Assembly: GCF_020386615.1 (NCBI RefSeq)
Contig: NZ_CP077769.1
Coordinates: 4,650,001 to 4,714,000, forward strand
DNA: 64,000 nucleotides
DNA from: Chitinophaga pendula
Lineage (GTDB): Bacteria; Bacteroidota; Bacteroidia; Chitinophagales; Chitinophagaceae
Direction of reading: 5' to 3'
Position numbers and translations under genes: made by a program
Notes under the pieces: generated by a model
What the model saw: only the letters and a program-made list of their open reading frames with translations
The model's database searches: none
What the model was told of the DNA's origin: nothing
Part shown: positions 9,786-19,042 of the stretch, piece after piece
How positions within the stretch are numbered: the first letter of the stretch is position 1
How the letters are laid out: each line of letters opens with the position of its first letter

Positions 9786-10763
9786 TTAGGACTTCTTATT
9801 GTTCACAACGATTTGATTGTTCTCCTGTGTGATCTTTAAATTAAATACTTGTTCCAGTGTGACTAATGCCTGCTTCAGATTGTTCGATGTCAGATAGCCG
9901 GTAAATTGTTGCCCCCTTATTCCTTCCTCTTTAAATATAATAGTGTCTATATGATAATGTTGACGGATCGTCTCCAGCACCTCCTCCAATCTAGCTGCCC
10001 GGAACGGTAACAGGTTATACTTCCAAGCAGTATGATACAACGTATCCGTCCGCTGTACCCGCAACGCACGACTGCCGGCATCAAAATACGCAGCCTCCCC
10101 AGGCCGTAGTATCCGCACCGTAGATACCTGCATAGCAGCCACTTTCACCGCCCCAGAGTTTAAGATAACAACCGGGTTACCACCATTGGTGTTAATGTTA
10201 AATGCCGTACCCAGGTTACTCACTTCCAACACATCCGCATGCACGGTAAACCGGCGGTTCGCATCCCGCGCTATATCAAAGAAAGCCTCCCCTTCCAACC
10301 ATACCTCACACCTCACTTGCTGCAGATAATTTTTAGCAAGCCGTATCGCACTATGCCGGTTCAGATGTATACGCGTACCGTCCGCTAACGATATCACCCG
10401 CACCTCGGTACCGGTATTCGAATACCGGATCATAGCAGGTGCTCGCAGGTAGTGATACAACAACACACTCACCGCCACCAAAGGCAGCAATACCGCCGCT
10501 ATACGCAACCACCATCGGTATGGACGCATAGGTATCTCCCGCGCTGCCACCGGCTGCTGCACAATAAATTGAAAGATAGCCTCCGACTCCGCTACAGTAA
10601 TAGGCGCAATCCGGTCGTTCACATACAACTCCTCCACAGGGGGAATAGCCTCCGGAAAAGGATCACCTTGCAGATAAGCCAGCAACGCTGCCCGCTCCTC
10701 CACAGACGATTTCCCCGCTGCATAACGGATAAATAATTCCCTGATCACTGCCTGTTGTCCCAT
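9786..10763 (-). CDS. FecR-family anti-sigma factor
   Basis: The 325-residue single-pass inner-membrane regulator has a cytoplasmic N-terminal part (about 1-85) that would hold the sigma factor and a TM at about 87-108 (LRIAAVLLPLVAVSVLLY). A periplasmic FecR domain follows (YSNTGTEVRVISLADGTRIHLN, then EAFFDIARDANRRF). The C-terminal DUF4974 domain at about 250-320 is an STN-like fold. It lies between the sigma gene and susC, the standard order for a FecI-FecR-SusC relay. Confidence 0.93.
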   Translation of the reverse strand: MGQQAVIRELFIRYAAGKSSVEERAALLAYLQGDPFPEAIPPVEELYVNDRIAPITVAESEAIFQFIVQQPVAAREIPMRPYRWWLRIAAVLLPLVAVSVLLYHYLRAPAMIRYSNTGTEVRVISLADGTRIHLNRHSAIRLAKNYLQQVRCEVWLEGEAFFDIARDANRRFTVHADVLEVSNLGTAFNINTNGGNPVVILNSGAVKVAAMQVSTVRILRPGEAAYFDAGSRALRVQRTDTLYHTAWKYNLLPFRAARLEEVLETIRQHYHIDTIIFKEEGIRGQQFTGYLTSNNLKQALVTLEQVFNLKITQENNQIVVNNKKS

Positions 10764-10838
10764 GTCGAAAATGTAGTGTATATATAGTAATACGATCTAT
10801 TAATAGCATCGTACGATCCTGCCATAAAATTTTTTTTA

Positions 10839-11426
10839 TTAGGCTGCCACCTCGATAAAAGCGACAAGTAGCACCGCCAGGTCAGCGTGCTGATGAAGAT
10901 ATTGACGGATAAAACGCGAAGCCTTCGATAACTGGTCCTTGACAGTATTGATAGATAGCCCCAGCTGAGAAGCGATCTCCTGGTTGGTAAGTCCCTCTAC
11001 TTTACTAAGCTTATATATTAACTGACGCTGCCCCGGCAACTGCCCGATAGCATCCATCCGGATCTCCTCCAGCTGCTTCGAATACAAAGCATTCACCACC
11101 GGCGCCGGGTCATGTTCATAGGAATTCAGGAAATTAAATCGGAATTGCTCATCATACACCGCCTTCTTCAGATGATCTAATATAAAGTTACGCGCACACT
11201 TGAACAGGTACGCCTTGATAGACAACGAGGGATTCAACGTCTTCTGCTTCACCCACACCCGCAGAAACACCTCCTGCACCACGTCCAACGCCATCTCCCG
11301 CGATCCGCACAACTTCAACGCATAACAGAAAATAGCATTATTGTACCGCTCATAGAGTACACGAAAAGCTGGTTGACTGCTCTCCACGATCTGAAGGCAT
11401 AGTTCTTCATCCGTTGAATGGACCAT
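10839..11426 (-). CDS. ECF RNA polymerase sigma factor (Bacteroidota sigma-70 family)
   Basis: The 195-residue protein has region 2 (FRVLYERYNNAIFCYALKL, ALDVVQEVFLRVW) and region 4 with a helix-turn-helix (LTNQEIASQLGLSINTVKDQ). The hydrophobic tail LAVLLVAFIEVAA resembles the C-terminal extension of many Bacteroidota ECF factors that are controlled by FecR. It likely drives the downstream susCD operon. A -7-like element lies upstream. Confidence 0.94.
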   Translation of the reverse strand: MVHSTDEELCLQIVESSQPAFRVLYERYNNAIFCYALKLCGSREMALDVVQEVFLRVWVKQKTLNPSLSIKAYLFKCARNFILDHLKKAVYDEQFRFNFLNSYEHDPAPVVNALYSKQLEEIRMDAIGQLPGQRQLIYKLSKVEGLTNQEIASQLGLSINTVKDQLSKASRFIRQYLHQHADLAVLLVAFIEVAA

Positions 11427-11460
11427 AAATACAACAATTACAACGATAAGAAATAAGTGT

Positions 11461-11488
11461 CAAATATATAGCTATAGCAGCTCACAAA
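11461..11488 (-). promoter_or_regulatory. Candidate promoter of the sigma-fecR-susCD unit
   Basis: On the minus strand TATATTTG (11461-11468 on +) matches the Bacteroidota -7 motif TAnnTTTG exactly. TTTG (11485-11488) lies 16 bp upstream, slightly closer than the usual 19-20 bp. It is about 35 bp from the sigma start codon. Confidence 0.5.
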
Positions 11489-11612
11489 CCGGCTGTACAA
11501 AGCAAGTGTGGATCATTTAAAATAAAAATAATATCAATGGTAGTAAAACGATGATTTTGGTGCTTACAAGATAGCAAATATTGACATGCTACAAAGAGAT
11601 TTACAAAATACC

Positions 11613-12641
11613 CTATACTTTCATACGGAACGCCGGCAACGATACCTGCACCCCCAACTGGTTAAAAGCCCTCCCCTGCTGGAACCACGACCGCGCATAA
11701 CGCAACTGCAACTTCCTCGTTACAATACCCACCCCTCCCGAAAACCCGCTCAACCCCGCCTGCTGCCAGGCCAGCTCCTTCCGCAATAAATGATTATACC
11801 CCAGGTCCAACTCTACATAACGGCCTATATACCACTGCGCCGATACCACCGCATGCCGGAAAAAACGGTCAATACCACTGCCCTTACTCCCCTCCTCCCC
11901 GTCGATACCAGCTCCCCCATACTGGATGTCAAACTGATGAATGTGATGCAATGCCGCCGACAACTGCAACGGCACCTTCGTCAATCTTTTCGAAATACCG
12001 ATCTGCAAATCAAAAGGTAATGGCTCCCGCATACCGGACACATAAGCGCGTAACTGCCCCCCCATGTTTTTAGCCACCAACCCTATCTGCAACCCATGCG
12101 TCGTATCCTGGTAAGTAATACCCACATCTACCCCTATTCCACTCGAACGATACACCTGATAACGCGAACTGATATATTTCACCGTCACCCCATAACGCCA
12201 TCGCTGCAAGTACCGCCGCGAAGCACTCACCTGCACCACCATATCCCGGGGCGTAAAAGTACCGAGCACATTACCACCGGCATCCGTATGCGTCAGGTTA
12301 CCATAGTTAATGTACCGGATACCTCCCGCAAAAGTCATCCCGATACCCTCCGCATAATAACCACCCATCGCATGCCCATACTGCACATCCCCAAAATAAC
12401 GGGCATAACTGGCCGACAACTGCCCGTCATGAGCCGGCCGCAATAACGCAGGATTCATCGCCGATAAAGTAATGTCTTGATGCTGCTGACTGACATTGAC
12501 CTGCCCTAAAGCCGTAAGCTGAGGAGAAACAGGCAGCTCCAGAAAAGAATATACAGACTGGCCACCCAACAACTGCGCCATCACAGGCGCCGCAGGAAAA
12601 AGGAATAAAAATAGGATCAGGTATATGCGCATGGCGTGCAC
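11613..12641 (-). CDS. porQ: Type IX secretion system outer-membrane protein PorQ
   Basis: The 342-residue beta-barrel protein has a signal peptide (ends near PVMAQ). It carries the features of PorQ: LGGQSVYSFLELPVSPQLTALG at the mature N-terminus, then SAMNPALLRP and YHFGDVQYGH-like strands. In other Bacteroidota PorQ with PorU, PorV and PorZ forms the attachment complex that links T9SS cargo to lipopolysaccharide. The neighbouring glycosidase at 127-2235 carries a T9SS signal and would be a possible client. Barrel architecture supports outer-membrane location; the exact function here is by homology. Confidence 0.85.
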   Translation of the reverse strand: MHAMRIYLILFLFLFPAAPVMAQLLGGQSVYSFLELPVSPQLTALGQVNVSQQHQDITLSAMNPALLRPAHDGQLSASYARYFGDVQYGHAMGGYYAEGIGMTFAGGIRYINYGNLTHTDAGGNVLGTFTPRDMVVQVSASRRYLQRWRYGVTVKYISSRYQVYRSSGIGVDVGITYQDTTHGLQIGLVAKNMGGQLRAYVSGMREPLPFDLQIGISKRLTKVPLQLSAALHHIHQFDIQYGGAGIDGEEGSKGSGIDRFFRHAVVSAQWYIGRYVELDLGYNHLLRKELAWQQAGLSGFSGGVGIVTRKLQLRYARSWFQQGRAFNQLGVQVSLPAFRMKV

Positions 12642-12660
12642 AAAATAATTAATTAGCGCA

Positions 12661-12701
12661 TAAAAATAACAAAGCCACCCACGGTTACCGGGATGGCTTT
12701 G
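12661..12701 (-). terminator. Terminator behind lon (likely bidirectional)
   Basis: The stem CAAAGCCA-CCC / GGG-TGGCTTTG spans 12670-12701. It is followed by a T-rich stretch on the minus strand (TTATTTTTA) and by a T6 run on the plus strand. It lies between the end of lon and the start of porQ. Confidence 0.75.
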
Positions 12702-12808
12702 CTTTTTTAACCCTTAAAACAATCAACATGATATTCACTCGTGATAACAACAAGAACACGAATGAAAGGAAATTGGTTACTGCCAGGAATGGCGGTAATA
12801 CTTAACAC

Positions 12809-15211
12809 TTACCTTTTTAATAACGCAATTTCCAGGACTTGGTTCATTTCTTTCACAAAATGGAACTTCAATCCCTTAATATAATCTGCATTGATCTCCT
12901 TCACATCCTTCTCATTCTGCCAACAGAGTATAATTTCTTTGATACCCGCACGTTTTGCGGCCAATATTTTTTCCTTAATACCTCCCACCGGCAATACCTG
13001 CCCGCGTAAAGTGATCTCCCCCGTCATCGCCAGGTACGATCGTACCTTCCGACCCGTAAAGGCAGATACCAACGCCGTCAGCATCGTAATACCCGCACTG
13101 GGTCCGTCCTTCGGTACCGCACCCTCCGGTACATGCAAGTGCACATTACGCTCCCGCAATAACTTCGGATCTATCTTCAACGCCGCCGCATTCGCCTGTA
13201 TATAGCTCAATGCCGTCACTGCAGACTCCTTCATCACATTACCCAGATTACCCGTCAGCTTTAACTCTCCCTTCCCTTCACTCAGGCTCGTCTCGATAAA
13301 CAGGATATCGCCGCCCACATACGTCCACGCCAACCCCACTGACACCCCCGGAGGATGACCTACCTTGTATATCTCATTGGAATACTTACTCTTACCTAAT
13401 ATCCGCTCCACCGTATCCTCCGTAAATACCTCCGGCAACGGTACCTCCAATGCCACATCCTTCGCCAATGCACGCATCACCGCCGCCAACAACCGGTCCA
13501 ACTCACGCACCCCACTCTCACGCGTATAATCCTGTATGATCCGCTCCAATACCGACGTACTGAATCGTATCTTCACATCCTTCAGCCCATGCGCCTCCTT
13601 CTGCTTGGGCAACAGGTGACGCTTCGCAATCTCCACCTTCTCCTCTATCGAATAACCACTCAGGTCAATGATCTCCAAACGGTCCCGCAATGCCGGACTG
13701 ATAGCGTTAATATTATTAGCCGTCGCGATAAATAACACCTTGCTCAGGTCATACTCTAGCTCCAGGTAATTGTCGTAAAAAGTACCGTTCTGCTCCGGGT
13801 CAAGCACCTCCAGCAACGCAGAACTGGGATCGCCACGGAAATCATTCCCGATCTTGTCAATCTCATCCAGTATCATCACCGGGTTAGACGACTTGATCTT
13901 ACGGATAGATTGCAAAATACGGCCAGGCATCGCACCAATATAAGTCTTACGATGACCCCTGATCTCACTCTCATCATGCAACCCTCCCAGGCTCAACCGC
14001 ACATACTTCCGGCCGATCGCATTCGCAATAGAACGCCCCAGCGATGTCTTACCAATACCAGGAGGTCCCACAAAACACAGAATAGGCGACTTCATGTCCC
14101 CCTTCAGTTTCAATACCGCCAAATACTCCAGGATACGCTCCTTGATCTTATCCATGCCGTAATGATCATTATCCAATACCTTCTTGGCCTTCTTCAGATC
14201 ATAACTGTCCGTCGTATACTCATTCCAGGGAAGATCCAACATCAGGTCCAGGTGATTATACACCACCGAATAATCCGGCGTGCTCGGATGCATACGCTCC
14301 AGCTTCTCAATCCCCTTCTTGAACAACTCCGCCGCCGCCGCCGGCCACGTCCGCAATTCCGCCTTCCGCAACATCTCCTTCACCTCACGGTCATTCGTAT
14401 CACCACCCAACTCCTCCTTGATAGACTTCATCTGCTGCTGTAGGAAATACTCCCGCTGCTGCTTGTCCAGGTCCGCTTTCGTTTTGTTAGTGATCTTATT
14501 CTTCAACTCCGCCAACTGCAACTCCACCTGCAATAACTTCAGTAACAATTCCGCACGGGTACGCAAATTATTGATTTCCAACAGCTGCTGCTTATCTTTT
14601 AAATCGCAGTTCAGGTTGGAAGACACAAAATGCACCAGGAAAGATGGATTCTCTATATTCTTAAGGATAATACTCGCTTCAGATGGCAAATTCGGCGAAA
14701 GCTGTATGATCTGGCCAGCCAGATCCTTGATAGAAGATACATAAGCATCAAACTCCTCATCATTCTCCGCGATCTCATCCTTCAATACCTCAATACGGGC
14801 CTTGAAATAAGGCTCCTCCGTAGTAATCTCCTCTATCTTAAATCGCTTTCTGCCTTGTATAATGATAGTAGTACCACCGTCCGGCATCTTGATCAGCTTG
14901 ATGATCCGGGCCACCGTACCTACTTCGGAAATATCAGCAATATTAGGATCTTCCACGTTACTGTCTTTTTGCGCCACAACACCGATCATTTTGTCAGTCT
15001 TGTAAGAATCAGTAACCGCCTTGATCGACTTATCCCGGCCCACCGTGATCGGTAGCACTACGCCCGGAAAAAGCACAGTATTTCTGAGCGGCAATAATGC
15101 CAGCTCCTGGGGTATCTCCTCGTCTTCCTGTCCATCGCCTTCTTCATTCAAAGGGATAATAGGCATGAACTCCATTTCTTCTTCTGAATTACCTAAATAA
15201 AATCTGTTCAT
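12809..15211 (-). CDS. lon: ATP-dependent Lon protease (endopeptidase La)
   Basis: The 800-residue protein is normal length for LonA. The N-terminal substrate-binding LON domain (ELALLPLRNTVLFPGVVLPI) is followed by a coiled region ending in YFLQQQMKSIKEELGG. The AAA+ module has Walker A GPPGIGKT near residue 380 and Walker B VMILDEID. The C-terminal protease domain has catalytic Ser in DGPSAGIT near 704 and Lys in GGIKEKILAA near 747. It degrades damaged and regulatory proteins in the cytoplasm. The gene stands alone between two terminators. Confidence 0.98.
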   Translation of the reverse strand: MNRFYLGNSEEEMEFMPIIPLNEEGDGQEDEEIPQELALLPLRNTVLFPGVVLPITVGRDKSIKAVTDSYKTDKMIGVVAQKDSNVEDPNIADISEVGTVARIIKLIKMPDGGTTIIIQGRKRFKIEEITTEEPYFKARIEVLKDEIAENDEEFDAYVSSIKDLAGQIIQLSPNLPSEASIILKNIENPSFLVHFVSSNLNCDLKDKQQLLEINNLRTRAELLLKLLQVELQLAELKNKITNKTKADLDKQQREYFLQQQMKSIKEELGGDTNDREVKEMLRKAELRTWPAAAAELFKKGIEKLERMHPSTPDYSVVYNHLDLMLDLPWNEYTTDSYDLKKAKKVLDNDHYGMDKIKERILEYLAVLKLKGDMKSPILCFVGPPGIGKTSLGRSIANAIGRKYVRLSLGGLHDESEIRGHRKTYIGAMPGRILQSIRKIKSSNPVMILDEIDKIGNDFRGDPSSALLEVLDPEQNGTFYDNYLELEYDLSKVLFIATANNINAISPALRDRLEIIDLSGYSIEEKVEIAKRHLLPKQKEAHGLKDVKIRFSTSVLERIIQDYTRESGVRELDRLLAAVMRALAKDVALEVPLPEVFTEDTVERILGKSKYSNEIYKVGHPPGVSVGLAWTYVGGDILFIETSLSEGKGELKLTGNLGNVMKESAVTALSYIQANAAALKIDPKLLRERNVHLHVPEGAVPKDGPSAGITMLTALVSAFTGRKVRSYLAMTGEITLRGQVLPVGGIKEKILAAKRAGIKEIILCWQNEKDVKEINADYIKGLKFHFVKEMNQVLEIALLKR

Positions 15212-15336
15212 CGCAATTTTTTAAGCTCCTGGGGAAAGACAATTTGTCAGCTTTTTTGTAAAAAACCCCTTATTATTAGTATGATACCTATATAGTCAAG
15301 ATTAATGCCAAGGGTCCATCCCCGCTATACGGTCGG

Positions 15337-15344
15337 CAAAGTTA
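15337..15344 (-). promoter_or_regulatory. Possible -7 promoter element for lon
   Basis: The minus strand reads TAACTTTG, an exact TAnnTTTG match, about 125 bp upstream of the lon start. No TTTG lies at the expected 19-20 bp spacing, so support is weak. Confidence 0.35.
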
Positions 15345-15427
15345 ACTAAGGGCGACTATAATAGGCTCATTATAAAATAACAAATATCCACACCCCTCCC
15401 CCTGAAAATACCGCCCACACCCCCCTC

Positions 15428-15470
15428 AAAAAAACACAAAAAAAATGGGGCCAACCCTCAGGTCAGCCCC
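15428..15470 (-). terminator. Terminator of the outer-membrane protein gene
   Basis: On the minus strand a GGGGC...GCCCC stem (15447-15470) is followed by a long T-rich run (A-rich on + from 15428 to 15445). It lies just after the stop codon of the beta-barrel protein gene. Confidence 0.8.
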
Positions 15471-15498
15471 TCATATACAGGTTGCCGTATAATTTTCC

Positions 15499-16101
15499 TT
15501 AGAATGTTACACCCACACCCAACTGTATGCCTTGGTTCTTCCATTTGTCAGTAGCAGCAATATCACTAACATTGCTCAGACCAACAATATAACGGGCACT
15601 CAGGTTTACAACAGGCAGCTGCACCCACAAACCACCTACAGCAGAAAAATCTCCGCTCTTGAAAGCCTGCTTCGCACCCTGGATCACGTTCTTATCACTC
15701 AGCAAAATGCTGTACTGAGGGCCTAACTGCAATTTCACACGGGGAGTACCCAAAGGAATGCTCGCCAGGATCGGAATACTCAGGTAGTTCAGTTTAATCT
15801 TCTTGCCGTTAGCATCTGTGCTGATATTCTCTCCTTTGTAAATCTCACTGAAGTTATCTACTGTACGGGTAGTGCTCTGAGAGAAGATCACCTCACCTTG
15901 CACACCCCAGCCTTTGTAAAAATTAACCTGTACGAGACCTCCCAGGTGATAACCCAGTTTGAAGCCATCCTGGTAACCATTACCCTGCAGTTTTCCAAGG
16001 TTGGCACCACCTTTAATACCAAAGCGGATAAGACTCTGGCCTTGTACCGTGGACAGGGCAGTTATACCTAATACTGCCATCACGAGAAACAGTTTTTTCA
16101 T
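15499..16101 (-). CDS. Small outer-membrane beta-barrel protein (porin-family / PorT-like)
   Basis: The 200-residue protein has a signal peptide (MKKLFLVMAVLGITALSTVQGQ) followed by FGIKGGANLGKLQG, the common start of the 8-stranded outer_membrane_beta-barrel_2 (PorT-like) domain. Alternating hydrophobic strands continue to the C-terminal aromatic residue (IQLGVGVTF). These abundant Bacteroidota proteins have no assigned substrate. The gene has its own terminator and stands alone. Confidence 0.85.
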   Translation of the reverse strand: MKKLFLVMAVLGITALSTVQGQSLIRFGIKGGANLGKLQGNGYQDGFKLGYHLGGLVQVNFYKGWGVQGEVIFSQSTTRTVDNFSEIYKGENISTDANGKKIKLNYLSIPILASIPLGTPRVKLQLGPQYSILLSDKNVIQGAKQAFKSGDFSAVGGLWVQLPVVNLSARYIVGLSNVSDIAATDKWKNQGIQLGVGVTF

Positions 16102-16123
16102 GTTGTTGTTGTTTTATAACTGG

Positions 16124-16480
16124 TTAAAATTTAAAAAGAAGATTGATCTCTAACGTTGCAAATTCCTTTATAAGACGTAATTCATACCTACCCCCCCTAT
16201 GCAACTTTAACTTTTTTTTACAAACAAATTCCATGCTCGTTTCCCAAAAGCATATATACATACTGCTGACGGAACGCATATACTCCGCCAGCCAAATACC
16301 AACTATATTGGAAAGCAATAGATTATAAGGAGAAAAATTTTTTAGGAAAAATATAGGTACTACAACACTTACAGCCGATCCGGTATTTATTAAGATACCA
16401 ACAATATAAAGGGTACTGGATACGTTCTTTTGGCTACTATTAATTGTCCGCCCGACAGAATAACAAACCCCAATGACCAT
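16124..16480 (-). CDS. Doubtful small membrane-protein ORF
   Basis: This open frame continues downstream of the barrel-protein gene that ends at 16506. I place the start at the ATG at 16480, giving about 118 residues; a GTG at 16525 would overlap the upstream gene. Residues include two or three hydrophobic stretches (STLYIVGILINTGSAVSVVV, LLLSNIVGIWLAEYM), then a basic tail. Codon choice is AT-rich compared with neighbours, and I recognise no family. It could be a real small membrane protein, a decayed gene or chance. If it is not a gene, 16124-16505 holds nothing else I can name. Confidence 0.25.
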   Translation of the reverse strand: MVIGVCYSVGRTINSSQKNVSSTLYIVGILINTGSAVSVVVPIFFLKNFSPYNLLLSNIVGIWLAEYMRSVSSMYICFWETSMEFVCKKKLKLHRGGRYELRLIKEFATLEINLLFKF

Positions 16481-16505
16481 ATCTCCTGCCGTAAAAAGAA
16501 AATAG

Positions 16506-17459
16506 CTATTGCCACTTACCCCCACTCAGTAATGTATAAAATATACGCGCACTGAAATAACCCGCCAGACCCTGATCCATACCCAATGGGCGATATAAAG
16601 TGTAAGAAGGATTAAACGTAAACGGACCTACGATATAAGAAACACTCATCGTCACATCCAATGCCCTCGGCGAAAATGCACTGAAAGCATGTATCGTAAA
16701 CTCATTCGGAATATTAAAGATCGGCGCACCGCCATTATTACCTTCCGGCCCCTTATCACATGACGCACTCGCTGCAATACCTGCACGACGCAACAAATGA
16801 CTGTCATAAGCAGCCGTCCCCATCGTCAATCCAAAAGAAGGCGTCATCAACAACGCATCCTTCTTCCGTAACACATCCAGGAAAATAAATGGATGCCGTA
16901 ACACCGCTATCACATTAAAATCATACCCCTGCAAAGTATGATCAAACGGACCAATAACATCCTTATCCCGACCCCAGCCCATATCAATACTCACACCTGG
17001 CTGTAACCACCACCTGCGGTAATAGAAATAAGCAAAAGCCTCATTGAGAATAGGCGTCAACGGCACATTCGCCGAGTCGGCATATAGATAACGGGTATAC
17101 GATATACCAGCAAGAAAATCATCATGCTCCGTATAATCATACCCTACAGAAAAATCCCATTCAAACCAGGGTTGCTTACTGCCATTGAAAATGTAATAAT
17201 TACTCGCGCTGGCAAAAAAACCACTCTTGTGATAATACGTAAGAGAAGGAGAAACAAAAGGCTTTAACTCCAGCGATTGCTCAAAACGCAACCGCTTCTC
17301 CGAATAGGCGGGATTGTTACCATATCCCACACCTATAATTAGTTCACTCTTTTTTTGTTTATTCAGTAATGAGTCAAGCTGCCGCTCTAACTCCTTCAAC
17401 GCCTGGCCTACCGCTACATTATTGAGCAGAAAGAATATAATAAACAGTGACCATCGCAT
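16506..17459 (-). CDS. Outer-membrane-type protein of unknown function
   Basis: I place the start at the ATG at 17459 because MRWSLFIIFFLLNNVAVGQ is then a clean signal peptide. The open frame extends 18 codons further upstream without such a signal. The mature protein of about 300 residues opens with a short coiled segment (LKELERQLDSLLNKQKKSE). Amphipathic aromatic-rich strands follow (FFASASNYYIF, WFEWDFSVGYDY, FLAGISYTRYLY) and end near FSARIFYTLLSGGKWQ, consistent with an outer-membrane barrel. I do not recognise a named family. Confidence 0.7.
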   Translation of the reverse strand: MRWSLFIIFFLLNNVAVGQALKELERQLDSLLNKQKKSELIIGVGYGNNPAYSEKRLRFEQSLELKPFVSPSLTYYHKSGFFASASNYYIFNGSKQPWFEWDFSVGYDYTEHDDFLAGISYTRYLYADSANVPLTPILNEAFAYFYYRRWWLQPGVSIDMGWGRDKDVIGPFDHTLQGYDFNVIAVLRHPFIFLDVLRKKDALLMTPSFGLTMGTAAYDSHLLRRAGIAASASCDKGPEGNNGGAPIFNIPNEFTIHAFSAFSPRALDVTMSVSYIVGPFTFNPSYTLYRPLGMDQGLAGYFSARIFYTLLSGGKWQ

Positions 17460-17582
17460 GCATTTTTGGTTGATATTACAGGCACAATATACCCACCAAA
17501 GCGCAAATCCCAAAATCTAAAATGCGGTACGGTATTGACTATTAAGGCACCTCCGGCTGCATGCATAGTTCAGTGGTATCCC

Positions 17583-18842
17583 CTACACCAGCTCAATAAC
17601 CGTGATCTCCGGCAAGATACCCACACGCCCCGGATAACCCAGGAACCCAAACCCCCGGTTCACATACAAATGCTGCGCACCTTGCTGATACAATCCCGCC
17701 CACTCTTTATAAATATACTGCGCCGGACTCCATTTCAATCCCGGTATCTCCACCCCAAACTGCATCCCGTGCGTATGCCCCGCCAACGTCAGATCAATAT
17801 CAGGATACTCCGTACGCACCTGCGCATCCCAATGCGTCGGATCATGTGACAACAATATCTTGAACGGCGCCTGCGCACTGCCCTCATACGCCTTCTTCAT
17901 ATCGCCATAACGCGGAAAACGACTCATCGCACTCCAGTTCTCAATACCCAACAACGCAATCTGCTCCCCACCACGCTCCAGCATCACATGCTCATTCATC
18001 AGCAATCGCCAACCCATCTCCCCGTGTATCTGCTTCAACCGCTCCAGGTTCGCATGCCGCATCGCACTGTAACCATTCGCATCCTTATCCGTCCAGGGCA
18101 CATAATCCCCGTAATCATGATTACCCAACGTTGAATAAACCCCCAACGGTGCCTTCAACCGGCTGAAAATATCCATATACGGCTCCATCTCCACCGCACG
18201 GTCATTCACCAGATCACCCGTAAACAATACCAGGTCCGCCTGCTGCGCATTGATCAACGCAATCCCCTTCTCCACCGCCGGCTTGTCATTAAAACTACCA
18301 CTGTGGATATCCGATATCTGCACAATCTTCATCCCCCGGAACGACGCCGGCAGATTAGGAAAACGCAACTTCATCTTATGCACCTTGTAATTGTACTTGT
18401 TCGAAAATCCATACACCAGCGTCGCAAAAAAACTACCGCCTACCAACAACCCCAAACGCGTAAAAAACTGCGAACGGCTGATCCCCGCCGCCGGCGCCAG
18501 ATCCTTCGTCTGCCCGTTAAACTGACGGATCGCCCACTGCACCAACCGGCGACCGTCATCCAACAACAAAAACACCGCCGCCAACAACTTCGCCAGGAAC
18601 AACCCCATCAACAACGCCATCGCATACGATCGCACCAACGGATGCCACTCCCGGTAATTCACATACGGCATCAATAACAATAACAACAACGCCGCCCCAC
18701 TGATCACCCAGTAGATCGTAAATACCGTCAGCCGCAACTTCGGCGATGCACCAATAAATACCGTACGGATCGCCATGAATACATAAATATCCAGGCACAG
18801 TGTCAATAACAACAATAAAATAGAACTAAATCCAGGTCGCAT
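17583..18842 (-). CDS. Membrane-anchored metallophosphoesterase (YkuE/calcineurin type)
   Basis: The start is set at the ATG at 18842 (MRPGFSSILLLLLTLCLDIY) rather than at 18902, giving 419 residues. The N-terminal third holds about four TM segments. The C-terminal part has the full calcineurin-like phosphoesterase set: DIHSGS, GDLVND, GNHDYGDY, LSHDP and GHTHG, the two-metal site. It resembles YkuE-like proteins, thought to act on phosphorylated lipids or cell-wall precursors outside the membrane. The actual substrate is not known. It is the last minus-strand gene before the divergent block. Confidence 0.88.
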   Translation of the reverse strand: MRPGFSSILLLLLTLCLDIYVFMAIRTVFIGASPKLRLTVFTIYWVISGAALLLLLLMPYVNYREWHPLVRSYAMALLMGLFLAKLLAAVFLLLDDGRRLVQWAIRQFNGQTKDLAPAAGISRSQFFTRLGLLVGGSFFATLVYGFSNKYNYKVHKMKLRFPNLPASFRGMKIVQISDIHSGSFNDKPAVEKGIALINAQQADLVLFTGDLVNDRAVEMEPYMDIFSRLKAPLGVYSTLGNHDYGDYVPWTDKDANGYSAMRHANLERLKQIHGEMGWRLLMNEHVMLERGGEQIALLGIENWSAMSRFPRYGDMKKAYEGSAQAPFKILLSHDPTHWDAQVRTEYPDIDLTLAGHTHGMQFGVEIPGLKWSPAQYIYKEWAGLYQQGAQHLYVNRGFGFLGYPGRVGILPEITVIELV

Positions 18843-19042
18843 TATCTTTATATTACATAAGTAAATTGCTCGGCGAAAGGTACCACATGATGCCTGTTGC
18901 AAAAAATTAAATTACATAGACCTTTCCATGCCTACATCACCGGTATAGCAAGAAGACGAACCAACAGCAGAATTATTTCAGCATCTTTGTCACCATTTTG
19001 TCATCACATAGCGGCAACACCCGCCCTTTCCAATAACCTCCC

